Shown here one piece after another: positions 17,129 to 24,402 of a stretch of 47,290 nt of DNA. The DNA comes from JAGLSB01 sp023135955 (GTDB lineage: Bacteria > Bacteroidota > Bacteroidia > Bacteroidales > GCA-2748055): the NCBI GenBank assembly GCA_030673645.1, contig DAOVIO010000018.1:1-47290 (forward strand), given 5' to 3'. Numbering within the stretch: the stretch's first letter is position 1; each line of letters opens with the position of its first letter. Below the pieces are notes generated by a model. That model was not told the origin of the DNA and made no database searches. It saw only the letters and a program-made list of their open reading frames with translations. The position numbers were made by a program, and so were the translations under genes.

Positions 17129-17830
17129 ATGAAGACTTTAAAAACCATCCTTTTTATTTCTGGTCTATTGCTATTTAGTTTATCAAATTACGCTCAGGAA
17201 ACAGAAAAAAGAGAGATAGATAATTTTCATTCTGTTAGCATAATAGGAAAAATCAGATGTGAATTATACAAGGCTGAAACTCCAGGTCTTGAGGTAGTAT
17301 TAAAAGGAGTTGAATTTGAAAATGTAATTACCGAGAATGATAATGGAGAGCTAAGCCTGAGGTTAAAGACTAGTACGCCGAAAGATGCTGAGGTAAAAAT
17401 AAAATTGTTCTATACACAATTGGATGAAATGAGCGTACAGGCCCAATCATTAATTGTTAGTCCGGAAGTAATAAAGGCAGAAAAAATATTTTTTTCCAGC
17501 AAATCTGGTGGGAAAATGGAGTTAAAACTAAATTTATCTTCTCTGGAAGCTGAAATTAAGCAAGGTGGCATACTTGTCTTTTATGGTTCTGTTGAGAAGC
17601 AGAAAGTTTCTGTTTCAACAGGAGGCACCTATTCAGCCTATGAATTGGAATCGCAAGATGCACATGTAAAAGCTAATTCAGGAGGAAAGGCAAAGGTTTC
17701 GGCATCCAGAATAATTGATGCTACTGCAAATTCAAAGGCATTTATTGGATATCAGGGTAATCCGGTTAGTACTTATATTAAAACAAATTTAGGCGGAGAA
17801 ATTGCTCATCATCAGGAGGGTGAAGAATAA
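17129..17830 (+). CDS. secreted DUF2807 (head GIN domain) beta-helix protein
   Basis: A 233-residue protein from the ATG at 17129. The frame extends to 17078, but the sigma-54 promoter ends at 17077, and the 17129 start gives a clean signal peptide (MKTLKTILFISGLLLFSLSNYAQ split at the AQ end). The mature part begins REIDNFHSVSIIGKIRCELYK, the hallmark start of the DUF2807 / head-GIN family (run split here at its end), and continues as short beta-strand repeats. Family members are extracytoplasmic with no established biochemical role. It is likely induced by the adjacent kinase-regulator pair through sigma-54. Its last 19 bases overlap the 3' end of convergent ispD. Confidence 0.8.
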   Translation: MKTLKTILFISGLLLFSLSNYAQETEKREIDNFHSVSIIGKIRCELYKAETPGLEVVLKGVEFENVITENDNGELSLRLKTSTPKDAEVKIKLFYTQLDEMSVQAQSLIVSPEVIKAEKIFFSSKSGGKMELKLNLSSLEAEIKQGGILVFYGSVEKQKVSVSTGGTYSAYELESQDAHVKANSGGKAKVSASRIIDATANSKAFIGYQGNPVSTYIKTNLGGEIAHHQEGEE

Positions 17831-18492
17831 TCTTCGAAATATAAGTTTGCAAACTTCATATCTATAGGAGTAGTAATCTTTATGTTTTCGCGATTCCCTT
17901 CTACTAAATTAATTCTGAAACCATAACTTTCAACCACCGAGGCATCATCTGTAAACTCGCTTGTAAATTCCTGCTCATAGGCATTTTCCAATTGCTCCCA
18001 AATAAATACCTGAGGTGTTTGTATTAACTGAACATCTTCTCGTTGAATGACTCTGTTTCCGGTTCCGGTAAGGGCTCTCACCGATTCAGTAGGTTGAATA
18101 GCAGGAACTGCATTTCCCTTTTCTTCTGCAATGTTGAAGCAACGAGTAATAGTGTCAATACTCACTAGAGGCCGAACGCCATCATGAATAGCAGTCAGAG
18201 ATTCAGGTGTTACTTCAAATAGACCACTTTTAACAGAATGGTAACGCGATTCTCCCCCAATGGCAACTTTATGAACGATATTAAAATCATATTCGATGCA
18301 GGCCTTGTCCCAAATAGGAACCATCTTAAGAGGAAGAACAACAACAATTTCCAACCCGGAATCATATTCATAAAATTTATCTATTGTTCTCATTAGAATA
18401 GGACGCTTTTTTAGCTCTAGGAATTGTTTGGGAATTAAGCTGTCCATCCTTTTTCCGGATCCCCCTGCAACTATTATAACAGATTTTTGCAT
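17812..18492 (-). CDS. ispD: 2-C-methyl-D-erythritol 4-phosphate cytidylyltransferase
   Basis: Third step of the MEP isoprenoid pathway: CTP + MEP gives CDP-ME, cytoplasmic. The 226 residues match family length. The N-terminal nucleotide-binding loop VAGGSGKRM has the conserved Lys in IPKQF. HDGVRPLV carries the conserved Asp/Arg, and FTDDASVVE and NIKITTPID near the C-terminus are IspD signatures. The gene converges on the DUF2807 gene with a 19-bp coding overlap. The upstream 175 bp toward DUF2461 carry two dispersed repeat elements. ispG, another MEP enzyme, is 4 kb away. Confidence 0.95.
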   Translation of the reverse strand: MQKSVIIVAGGSGKRMDSLIPKQFLELKKRPILMRTIDKFYEYDSGLEIVVVLPLKMVPIWDKACIEYDFNIVHKVAIGGESRYHSVKSGLFEVTPESLTAIHDGVRPLVSIDTITRCFNIAEEKGNAVPAIQPTESVRALTGTGNRVIQREDVQLIQTPQVFIWEQLENAYEQEFTSEFTDDASVVESYGFRINLVEGNRENIKITTPIDMKFANLYFEDYSSPS

Positions 18493-18525
18493 ATATCAAA
18501 TGTAAGAATTATTTGTGAATACAGA

Positions 18526-18549
18526 TGTGTTGGTGTGCTGATGTGCTTC
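18526..18549 (+). repeat. 8-bp-period TGTGCTGR repeat, three units
   Basis: Three consecutive octamers TGTGTTGG, TGTGCTGA and TGTGCTTC lie between divergent ispD and DUF2461 genes. This is one of six such tracts in the window, all intergenic. Confidence 0.6.
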
Positions 18550-18589
18550 CCTGTTGGTTCTATTGGTTATTAAGCATTCGGTTATTGAA

Positions 18590-18620
18590 GCGCAGTCGAA
18601 ATACCGAAATACCGAAATTT
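18590..18620. repeat. degenerate CAGTCGAAATACCGAAA element
   Basis: GCGCAGTCGAAA is followed by three ATACCGAAA-like units. The core CAGTCGAAA...CCGAAA recurs at 35467-35483. It is intergenic with no coding potential seen. Confidence 0.45.
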
Positions 18621-18667
18621 GTTTATTCATAAAAAAAACAAGACATTAGTGCTTAAACTATATTTAT

Positions 18668-19327
18668 ATGTTAGATAAAAATATTTTTCTTTTCCTTAAA
18701 GAGCTGAGAAATAATAATAACAAAGAATGGTTTGATAAGAACCGTAAAAGATATCAGGATTTGAGACTCAATTTTATTGATTTTGTTTCCCTGATGATTT
18801 TTGAACTAAGCAAAATAGATCCATCAGTAAAAAACATTGAAGCTAAGGCCAGTATTTTCAGAATAAATCGTGATATCCGCTTTTCTGCCGATAAAAGTCC
18901 ATATAAAATAAATATGGGAGCTTTCATTACACCGGGAGGGAAAAAATCTGGCTTACCAGGCTATTATCTTCATCTTGAGCCGGGATCAACTTTTGCCGCA
19001 GGAGGAATACATATGCCAATGCCCCCTGAATTAAAAGCGGTAAGACATTCAATAATTGAAAATCCGGAGGAATATCGGAAAATAATAGAAGCCCCTAACT
19101 TTAAAGAATTATTTGATGAAGTAAATGGTGAAAAGTTAAAAACCTCACCCAAAGGTTTTCCAAAAGAGGATCCAAATATTGACCTTATCAAATTAAAGAG
19201 CTATACTGTAGGTCATAAATTAGATGAGAAAATGCTTAGTTCTGAATATGCTTTTAAGGAATTAATGAAAGTGTTTTCTGGTATGAAAGAATTTAATCTG
19301 TTTCTGAAAAATGCCATTAAGGAATAG
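18668..19327 (+). CDS. DUF2461 domain-containing protein
   Basis: A 219-residue cytoplasmic protein matching the DUF2461 (TIGR02453) family along its full length. It shows an N-terminal FLKELRNNNNKEWFDKNRK, a central FRINRDIRFSADKSPYK segment, GYYLHLEPG, and the C-terminal KSYTVGHKLDEKML segment. These are the conserved blocks of the family, which has no established biochemical function. It stands alone: divergent from ispD and followed after 143 bp by a CPBP gene with its own promoter. No signal peptide or TM segment is present. Confidence 0.9.
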   Translation: MLDKNIFLFLKELRNNNNKEWFDKNRKRYQDLRLNFIDFVSLMIFELSKIDPSVKNIEAKASIFRINRDIRFSADKSPYKINMGAFITPGGKKSGLPGYYLHLEPGSTFAAGGIHMPMPPELKAVRHSIIENPEEYRKIIEAPNFKELFDEVNGEKLKTSPKGFPKEDPNIDLIKLKSYTVGHKLDEKMLSSEYAFKELMKVFSGMKEFNLFLKNAIKE

Positions 19328-19440
19328 GAAAATGGATTGGTACAACACCCTAAACTAGTTCATAAAGTAAGAAAAAACGCCAAGTTACAAGCATAAGGTA
19401 GCCCTTTTGTGAAGAAATTATTAGGACTTAATATTTTATA

Positions 19441-19448
19441 TAAATTTG
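19441..19448 (+). promoter_or_regulatory. Bacteroidota-type -7 box upstream of the CPBP-SDR pair
   Basis: TAAATTTG matches TAnnTTTG and lies 22 bp before the CPBP start codon. No clear TTG -33 element was found at the usual distance. Confidence 0.5.
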
Positions 19449-19470
19449 AGTAATTCAAAGAAAGTATGTT

Positions 19471-20163
19471 ATGAGTGAAATTTTTGAGAACAACCTGGTT
19501 TTTTCAATTGCAGTATTTTTTTCTACAATAGGATTTGTCATCTACCATTTTTTTAATGAAGGACAACGAGAAAGGCTTATAAATGGCAGTGTGAAACAAA
19601 TTAATTTACAGCGACTTTCCGGTGTATTTCTTTTTGGAATAGCCCCAGCAATGTTGTTGGTAATATTGAATTCTGGAGACGAAATTTCCATAGCAACGGG
19701 CACGATCACAAAAAAATTGTTTGTTCCTTTTGGGATTTTGTCTTTAATCCTGGTTCCAGTGAACTTTATAAATGCTAAAACTAAGGGGAATTTATTAATG
19801 TACCCTCAAATCAGGACCGAGCATTGGAATCTTTCGCTTTTAATATTGAGTGCCTTAAGTTGGATTGCTTATTTATTTGCCTATGAGTTTCTTTTCAGAG
19901 GCCTATTGCTTTCCAGCTCTTTGAATATAATGGGTATATGGCCGGCAATAATTTTAAATATTGGTATTTATTCTCTGGTTCATATTCCTAAAGGCGCAAA
20001 GGAAGCATTTTGGTCTATTTTATTGGGATTTATTATATGTTTGCTGGTAGTAAGAACCGGATCATTCTGGATTGCTTTTTTTATTCATGTTGTCCTTGCT
20101 CTTAGTAATGAATGGTTTTCTCTTCGATCTCACCCGGAAATTCAATTTAAAATGAGCAAATGA
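19471..20163 (+). CDS. CPBP-family intramembrane metalloprotease
   Basis: A 230-residue polytopic membrane protein with about seven hydrophobic segments. The CPBP (CAAX protease/Abi) motifs are recognisable: motif 1 appears as YEFLFRG at about residues 142-148, where the family usually has EExxxR, so the first Glu is replaced by Tyr. Motif 2 is YSLVH and motif 3 lies in FFIHVVLALSNEW. Members are thought to be membrane-embedded endopeptidases; with the changed first Glu, activity is uncertain. Its stop overlaps the start of the SDR gene by 4 bases (ATGA), so the two are translationally coupled. Confidence 0.8.
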   Translation: MSEIFENNLVFSIAVFFSTIGFVIYHFFNEGQRERLINGSVKQINLQRLSGVFLFGIAPAMLLVILNSGDEISIATGTITKKLFVPFGILSLILVPVNFINAKTKGNLLMYPQIRTEHWNLSLLILSALSWIAYLFAYEFLFRGLLLSSSLNIMGIWPAIILNIGIYSLVHIPKGAKEAFWSILLGFIICLLVVRTGSFWIAFFIHVVLALSNEWFSLRSHPEIQFKMSK

Positions 20164-21134
20164 ATGTTTTTGTAAGTGGAGCAACCGGATTTATTGGAAG
20201 TCAGCTAGCCTTGGCCCTGGCAGAAAAAGGGATTACCGTGCACGCGCTTTATCGTTCTGAGAAAAAAGCCGAAATAATTCAGCATACAAACATCAAACTA
20301 TTTAAAGGTGATATCCTTGATCTGGATAGCCTGAAGTCTGCCATTGAGACTTGCGAACAGGTTTATCATGTAGCTGCATTTGCAAAAGCCTGGACAAAGA
20401 ACCCCGCGGATATTTATAAGCTGAATATCGATGGTGCAATAAATGTTTTTAAAGTTGCTGCTGATGAAGGGGTTAAAAAAATAGTATTCACATCAACGGC
20501 AGGAGTGTTGGGAGCATCTAAAGAAGGAATGTTGAATGAAACCGCTTACCCCAGAGAACAATTTTCTCATTATGAGAAATCAAAATCTATTCTTGAGGAG
20601 AAAATTAAATTGAATAGCTTTAAGAATATTGAGATAGTAATTGTGAATCCAAGCCGGGTTTATGGCCCTGGCATTCTTAGTGAAAGTAATAGCTTTACTA
20701 CTCTCATCCAAAAGTTTATGAATGGTAGCTGGAGAATTATTCCTGGGAATGGGAAGAGCATAGCAAATTATGTTTTTATTGACGACCTTATTGAAGGTCA
20801 TATTCTTGCAATGGAAAAAGGTAAAAATGGCGAGAGATATATTTTGGGGGGAGAAAATATTTCTTATAATGAACTTTTTAAGGTTCTTGAAACCATAAGA
20901 GGCAAAAGAAAGAGAATGTATAGGATGCCATTAGTTATTATGCTTATTCTTGCGCAAATATTTATTTTTTTATCAATTTTTGGAATCCGCCCTATGATTA
21001 CTCCGGCATTGGTAAAAAAATATAATATGAATTTCCTGCTTGATATATCAAAAGCACAAAAGGAACTAGGCTACAAAGCAATTGGGTTTAAAGAAGGAGC
21101 TACCTCTACAGTCCAATGGTTAAAAGAGAAGTGA
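20160..21134 (+). CDS. NAD-dependent epimerase/dehydratase family (extended SDR)
   Basis: A 324-residue extended short-chain dehydrogenase. The Rossmann glycine motif is GATGFIG (7-13), the strand-4 region HVAAFAKAW, and the catalytic Tyr-Lys pair YEKSK (138-142). The conserved NPSRVYGPG follows at about 163-171. It resembles the dihydroflavonol-reductase/3-beta-hydroxysteroid dehydrogenase branch. One hydrophobic helix near residues 260-282 suggests membrane association. The start codon overlaps the CPBP stop. Substrate cannot be read from sequence. Confidence 0.88.
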   Translation: MNVFVSGATGFIGSQLALALAEKGITVHALYRSEKKAEIIQHTNIKLFKGDILDLDSLKSAIETCEQVYHVAAFAKAWTKNPADIYKLNIDGAINVFKVAADEGVKKIVFTSTAGVLGASKEGMLNETAYPREQFSHYEKSKSILEEKIKLNSFKNIEIVIVNPSRVYGPGILSESNSFTTLIQKFMNGSWRIIPGNGKSIANYVFIDDLIEGHILAMEKGKNGERYILGGENISYNELFKVLETIRGKRKRMYRMPLVIMLILAQIFIFLSIFGIRPMITPALVKKYNMNFLLDISKAQKELGYKAIGFKEGATSTVQWLKEK

Positions 21135-21227
21135 AGCGACTGAAGCAATCTCGTCTCACTCTCAGCAGGGCTTTATTATTTTAATTCTCGGGTGTCTTTT
21201 TCGGAAAACAGGCGAAGAAAAGAAAAT

Positions 21228-21923
21228 CTACCCTAATTGACTAACGTTTAAAAGTTCGTCATAATTCTTTATTTCATATTGCTTCCCGGTAATCTTAATA
21301 AGTTTATTGTTTTTGAATTGCGTAATAATGCGGGTTATACTTTCGGGAGACATATGTGTCATTTCTGCCAGATCATTTCTCGATAAAGTCATATTAAAGG
21401 AATTGCTTTTATAGATATTCTCAGCCAAATGTAGGAACACATCAGCCAATCTACCATTCATCTGTTTCTGAGTAATGCTAATGTATCGCTCATAACTATT
21501 AATAGTACTCGTATTTAAGGTCTTAATAATTTCGGCGGCAAATGCACCACTGGATTTGGTATATTCCTCAAAAATATTGATATCTATAGAACATATCACA
21601 CAATCTTCCAGTGCTGAGGCAGAGTATGGAAAAACATTATTACTGAATAAAGCCGGAAGGCCTATCATTTCCCCAACGGGAAGAACATTTAAAATAACAT
21701 GTTTACCGTTTTCTGTTTCCAGATAAGATTTTGCCAAACCCTTATAGATAAACATTATGTTTGAAGCAAAGGCGCCTTGTTTACAGATTACTTCTCCCCG
21801 TTTGAATTTCAATTCAAGACGATTAGAATCCAGAATTTGATGGTCAGCCTTGCTTAATGCATTAAAGCATGAAGATCTTTTCTTACAAGTCAAGCAGCTG
21901 ATCTTTTTTTGATTAATTGCCAT
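21228..21923 (-). CDS. Crp/Fnr regulator with FNR-type cysteine set
   Basis: A 231-residue regulator: N-terminal cysteine cluster, cyclic-nucleotide-type beta-barrel (about 30-120), dimerisation helix and C-terminal winged helix (recognition segment MSPESITRIITQF). Cys10, Cys13 and Cys19 have the CX2CX5C spacing of E. coli FNR. Cys111, in ALEDCVIC, aligns with FNR Cys122 (ALETSMVC). An oxygen-labile [4Fe-4S] cluster is therefore plausible. The recognition helix keeps the Glu and Arg of the FNR E-xx-S-R motif, with Thr for Ser, so a TTGAT-like target is expected. It stands alone, convergent with the SDR gene, and has a -7 box 30 bp upstream. Confidence 0.88.
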   Translation of the reverse strand: MAINQKKISCLTCKKRSSCFNALSKADHQILDSNRLELKFKRGEVICKQGAFASNIMFIYKGLAKSYLETENGKHVILNVLPVGEMIGLPALFSNNVFPYSASALEDCVICSIDINIFEEYTKSSGAFAAEIIKTLNTSTINSYERYISITQKQMNGRLADVFLHLAENIYKSNSFNMTLSRNDLAEMTHMSPESITRIITQFKNNKLIKITGKQYEIKNYDELLNVSQLG

Positions 21924-21952
21924 TCTTTTTTTTCAAAAATAATAATTTATCA

Positions 21953-21960
21953 CAAAACTA
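21953..21960 (-). promoter_or_regulatory. Bacteroidota-type -7 box of the FNR-like gene
   Basis: The minus strand reads TAGTTTTG (TAnnTTTG), 30 bp upstream of the FNR-like start codon. No good -33 TTG lies at 19-21 bp. Confidence 0.5.
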
Positions 21961-22299
21961 ACCATAAAAAGCAAATTATTATCATACAATTTACCTGATA
22001 AACGCGTAAAAATATCTGAATAAGAGCATATTTAGGAATGATGTTTATCGTTCTTTAAGCTAGATAATTACGCATATATAAAACGATAAAAGGCGATAGA
22101 AAAAGCATGGAACGGCATAAAAGAAACGGCGATAAAACTCTGAAAAAATGGAAAAATAAAACTATTAATCAAGCGCTCATCATTAAATGAACGTCAAACA
22201 TCAATTCAAAGCTTTGCGAATCTCAAGCTAATTCGTATTAAGTAGAGGCGGAGCTTATTAATTTTGAAAATATTTATTTACGTTAATTTAATAGGGCAA
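21961..22299. other. non-coding spacer with CGATAAAA-like repeats
   Basis: No supported gene. It contains an inverted pair TTTATCGTT (22044-22052) and AACGATAAA (22082-22090). Several loose copies of CGATAAAA/CGATAGAAA follow between 22083 and 22138. I did not find a convincing TTGATN4ATCAA (FNR-type) site here. No function is assigned. Confidence 0.4.
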
Positions 22300-22475
22300 A
22301 TGGTTAAAAAATATACGAATTTTATAAGGAAAAATCAGTTCCTGAGAGTACTGTTACTTTTTATAATAGTATTACTTCCATGGTAGGTTGCATTTCTTAT
22401 TCTGACCAGCAATGCTCAGGAAGAAATTATTATATCTACTGAAATAGACAGGCCCGTAAATGAAGAAACACCACA
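22300..22475 (+). pseudogene. signal-peptide gene remnant with in-frame TAG
   Basis: From an ATG at 22300 the frame reads MVKKYTNFIRKNQFLRVLLL, a hydrophobic run to LLPW, then TAG at 22384-22386. It continues in the same frame as VAFLILTSNAQEEIIISTEI up to the ispG stop. Reading through the single stop (TGG to TAG would do it) gives a normal Bacteroidota signal peptide ending SNAQ, followed by an acidic mature start. The rest of the gene is absent because the frame runs into the convergent 3' end of ispG. I interpret it as the 5' end of a truncated secreted or lipid-exposed protein gene. No family is assigned. Confidence 0.55.
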
Positions 22476-24356
22476 CTACCCCATACCATTACTTTTCCTG
22501 ATAAGCTGCACCATTTCTTCCACAGCATTTTCTTCAGGAATATTCTTTTTTACAGCTTCCCTTCCTTTATATAAAGTTACAAGTCCTTGTCCTGCGCCAA
22601 CATAACCAAAATCGGCATCTGCCATTTCACCGGGTCCGTTTACAATACAACCCATAACACCAATTTTCAATCCCTGGAATTCAGAAGTCGCGTTCTTAAT
22701 CTTTTTTAAGGTGTCCTGAATCTTAAAAAGAGTCCTGCCACAGGAGGGGCAGGAAATATATTCCGTTTTTGTGATCCGGATTCCGGTAGCCTGTAATATA
22801 TTAAAACTCAATTCTCTAAGAAAGGAGATTGGAATATCCGGATTCTCTTCTTCTATCCAGATACCATCTCCATAGCCATCATTTAAAAGAGATCCAAGCT
22901 CTACAGAAGCCTTTATTAGAAGTTCTTCCTTACTTTTTGAATGGTATTTTTTATGTAGAATTACAGGTAACAGACAGCCAATTTTACCCAACATTTTGAA
23001 AAAATTACGACTATGATGAATGGGTAATTCGTGATTTATTTTCAGAATAAGGGAGCCGTAGAGATCATTCTCTATTTGCTCGAAGAACTTGCTGGGAGTT
23101 TCTACATCATCAACCTCTATGAAGTTAAGACCAAAAACATCTTTAATTAACGAGTCATAATCTTTCCAGTGAATTAAGGGATAATAGTGTTTCAGCTTTG
23201 AGTAATTATCTTTCCAGTCCTTAAAATTAGTAATCATGTTAATTTCTGAAGTCTGAAAAGTTTTGTCTTGCATATTCTTCAGGAAGATGAAATTAGCTGC
23301 CTGAGAAGTTTTTTCAAGCTTATTGTCAGATCCTGACTGATATCCCATTTCATGAATATTATTCATGCACAGATCATGTTTTCCTGAACCGGAAATTACT
23401 ATAGGAACATGTTTTCCTCCAATACATTCAGAAGGGAGGCTAATCCTTTTTTTGTATTCATATGGATTAAAAAACAGACTTCTTTCTAAAAATAATTCAT
23501 GAGGCTTTCCCCTAATTCCAAAATTATCTGCAATTAGTTTTGCTACAGGAATTTCTTTTTCGGGATCTTCAGTAAGAGAAACTCTTATTGTATCACCAAT
23601 TCCATCGATCAAAAGCCCGCCAATACCTACAGTAGATTTAATTCTCCCATCTTCCTCATCGCCCGCTTCTGTTACTCCCAGATGAATGGGATAACGGAAC
23701 CATTCTTCGTGCATGCTCTTCATCAATAATCGATTGGCATGTACCATCATACGAGTATTGCTGGATTTTATAGAAATAATCAGGTTATGAAAACTTTCCT
23801 TGTCGAAAATGCGAATAAACTCAAGTGCCGACTCAACCATTCCTCTTGGTGTATCTCCAAACCAATTTAGCATTCGTTCCGACAAAGAACCATGATTGAC
23901 ACCAATTCTGATAGCCGTACCGTGTTCTTTGCAAATTCTGATGAGAGGCAATAATTTTAAACGGATTTTTTCCATTTGCAATTTCTGCTCAATGGAAGAA
24001 AATTTTATTGGCCCGTCATATTTTCTTTCGAGATAATTCCCTGGATTTATTCGTACTTTTTCTACAATTTTAGCTGCTTCCTCAGCTACCTTGGGAAGAA
24101 AATGCACATCGGCGGCAAGGGGAAGTGGATATCCTCTTTTATTAAGCTCTTCCCGGATCTGTTTAAGGCTTATCACTTCCTTCAAACTTTGAGTAGTGAT
24201 ACGCACTAACTGAGCCCCGGCATCGAAAATTCTGATACATTCCTCAACAGTAGCCATAATATCATTGGTGTCGGTGCTGGTCATAGACTGCAGAACTATG
24301 GGAGCATCACCCCCAAGTTTAATATTGCCTATTTGTATTTGTTGAGATTGAAACAT
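22476..24356 (-). CDS. ispG: 4-hydroxy-3-methylbut-2-enyl diphosphate synthase (flavodoxin/ferredoxin), large form
   Basis: Penultimate MEP-pathway step: MEcPP to HMBPP using a [4Fe-4S] cluster. The N-terminal TIM barrel starts QIQIGNIKLGGDAPIVLQSM (about 6-25). A large central insert (about 330-500) gives 626 residues instead of the roughly 360-400 of E. coli-type enzymes, as is known for Bacteroidetes, Chlamydia and plant enzymes. The C-terminal reductase-like domain has CPSCGRT (Cys536, Cys539) and GCIVNGPGE (Cys570) as cluster ligands. The Wzi-like gene lies 46 bp upstream on the same strand. The 3' end abuts a gene remnant. Confidence 0.95.
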   Translation of the reverse strand: MFQSQQIQIGNIKLGGDAPIVLQSMTSTDTNDIMATVEECIRIFDAGAQLVRITTQSLKEVISLKQIREELNKRGYPLPLAADVHFLPKVAEEAAKIVEKVRINPGNYLERKYDGPIKFSSIEQKLQMEKIRLKLLPLIRICKEHGTAIRIGVNHGSLSERMLNWFGDTPRGMVESALEFIRIFDKESFHNLIISIKSSNTRMMVHANRLLMKSMHEEWFRYPIHLGVTEAGDEEDGRIKSTVGIGGLLIDGIGDTIRVSLTEDPEKEIPVAKLIADNFGIRGKPHELFLERSLFFNPYEYKKRISLPSECIGGKHVPIVISGSGKHDLCMNNIHEMGYQSGSDNKLEKTSQAANFIFLKNMQDKTFQTSEINMITNFKDWKDNYSKLKHYYPLIHWKDYDSLIKDVFGLNFIEVDDVETPSKFFEQIENDLYGSLILKINHELPIHHSRNFFKMLGKIGCLLPVILHKKYHSKSKEELLIKASVELGSLLNDGYGDGIWIEEENPDIPISFLRELSFNILQATGIRITKTEYISCPSCGRTLFKIQDTLKKIKNATSEFQGLKIGVMGCIVNGPGEMADADFGYVGAGQGLVTLYKGREAVKKNIPEENAVEEMVQLIRKSNGMG

Positions 24357-24402
24357 ATTATTAACAAATAGAATTTATTTTCAGTTCAGCATTAGAAATT
24401 AG

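Noticed and set aside
21961..22299. FNR-type binding sites near the FNR-like gene
   Set aside because: No TTGAT-N4-ATCAA dyad was found; the CGATAAAA-like repeats do not fit the expected site.
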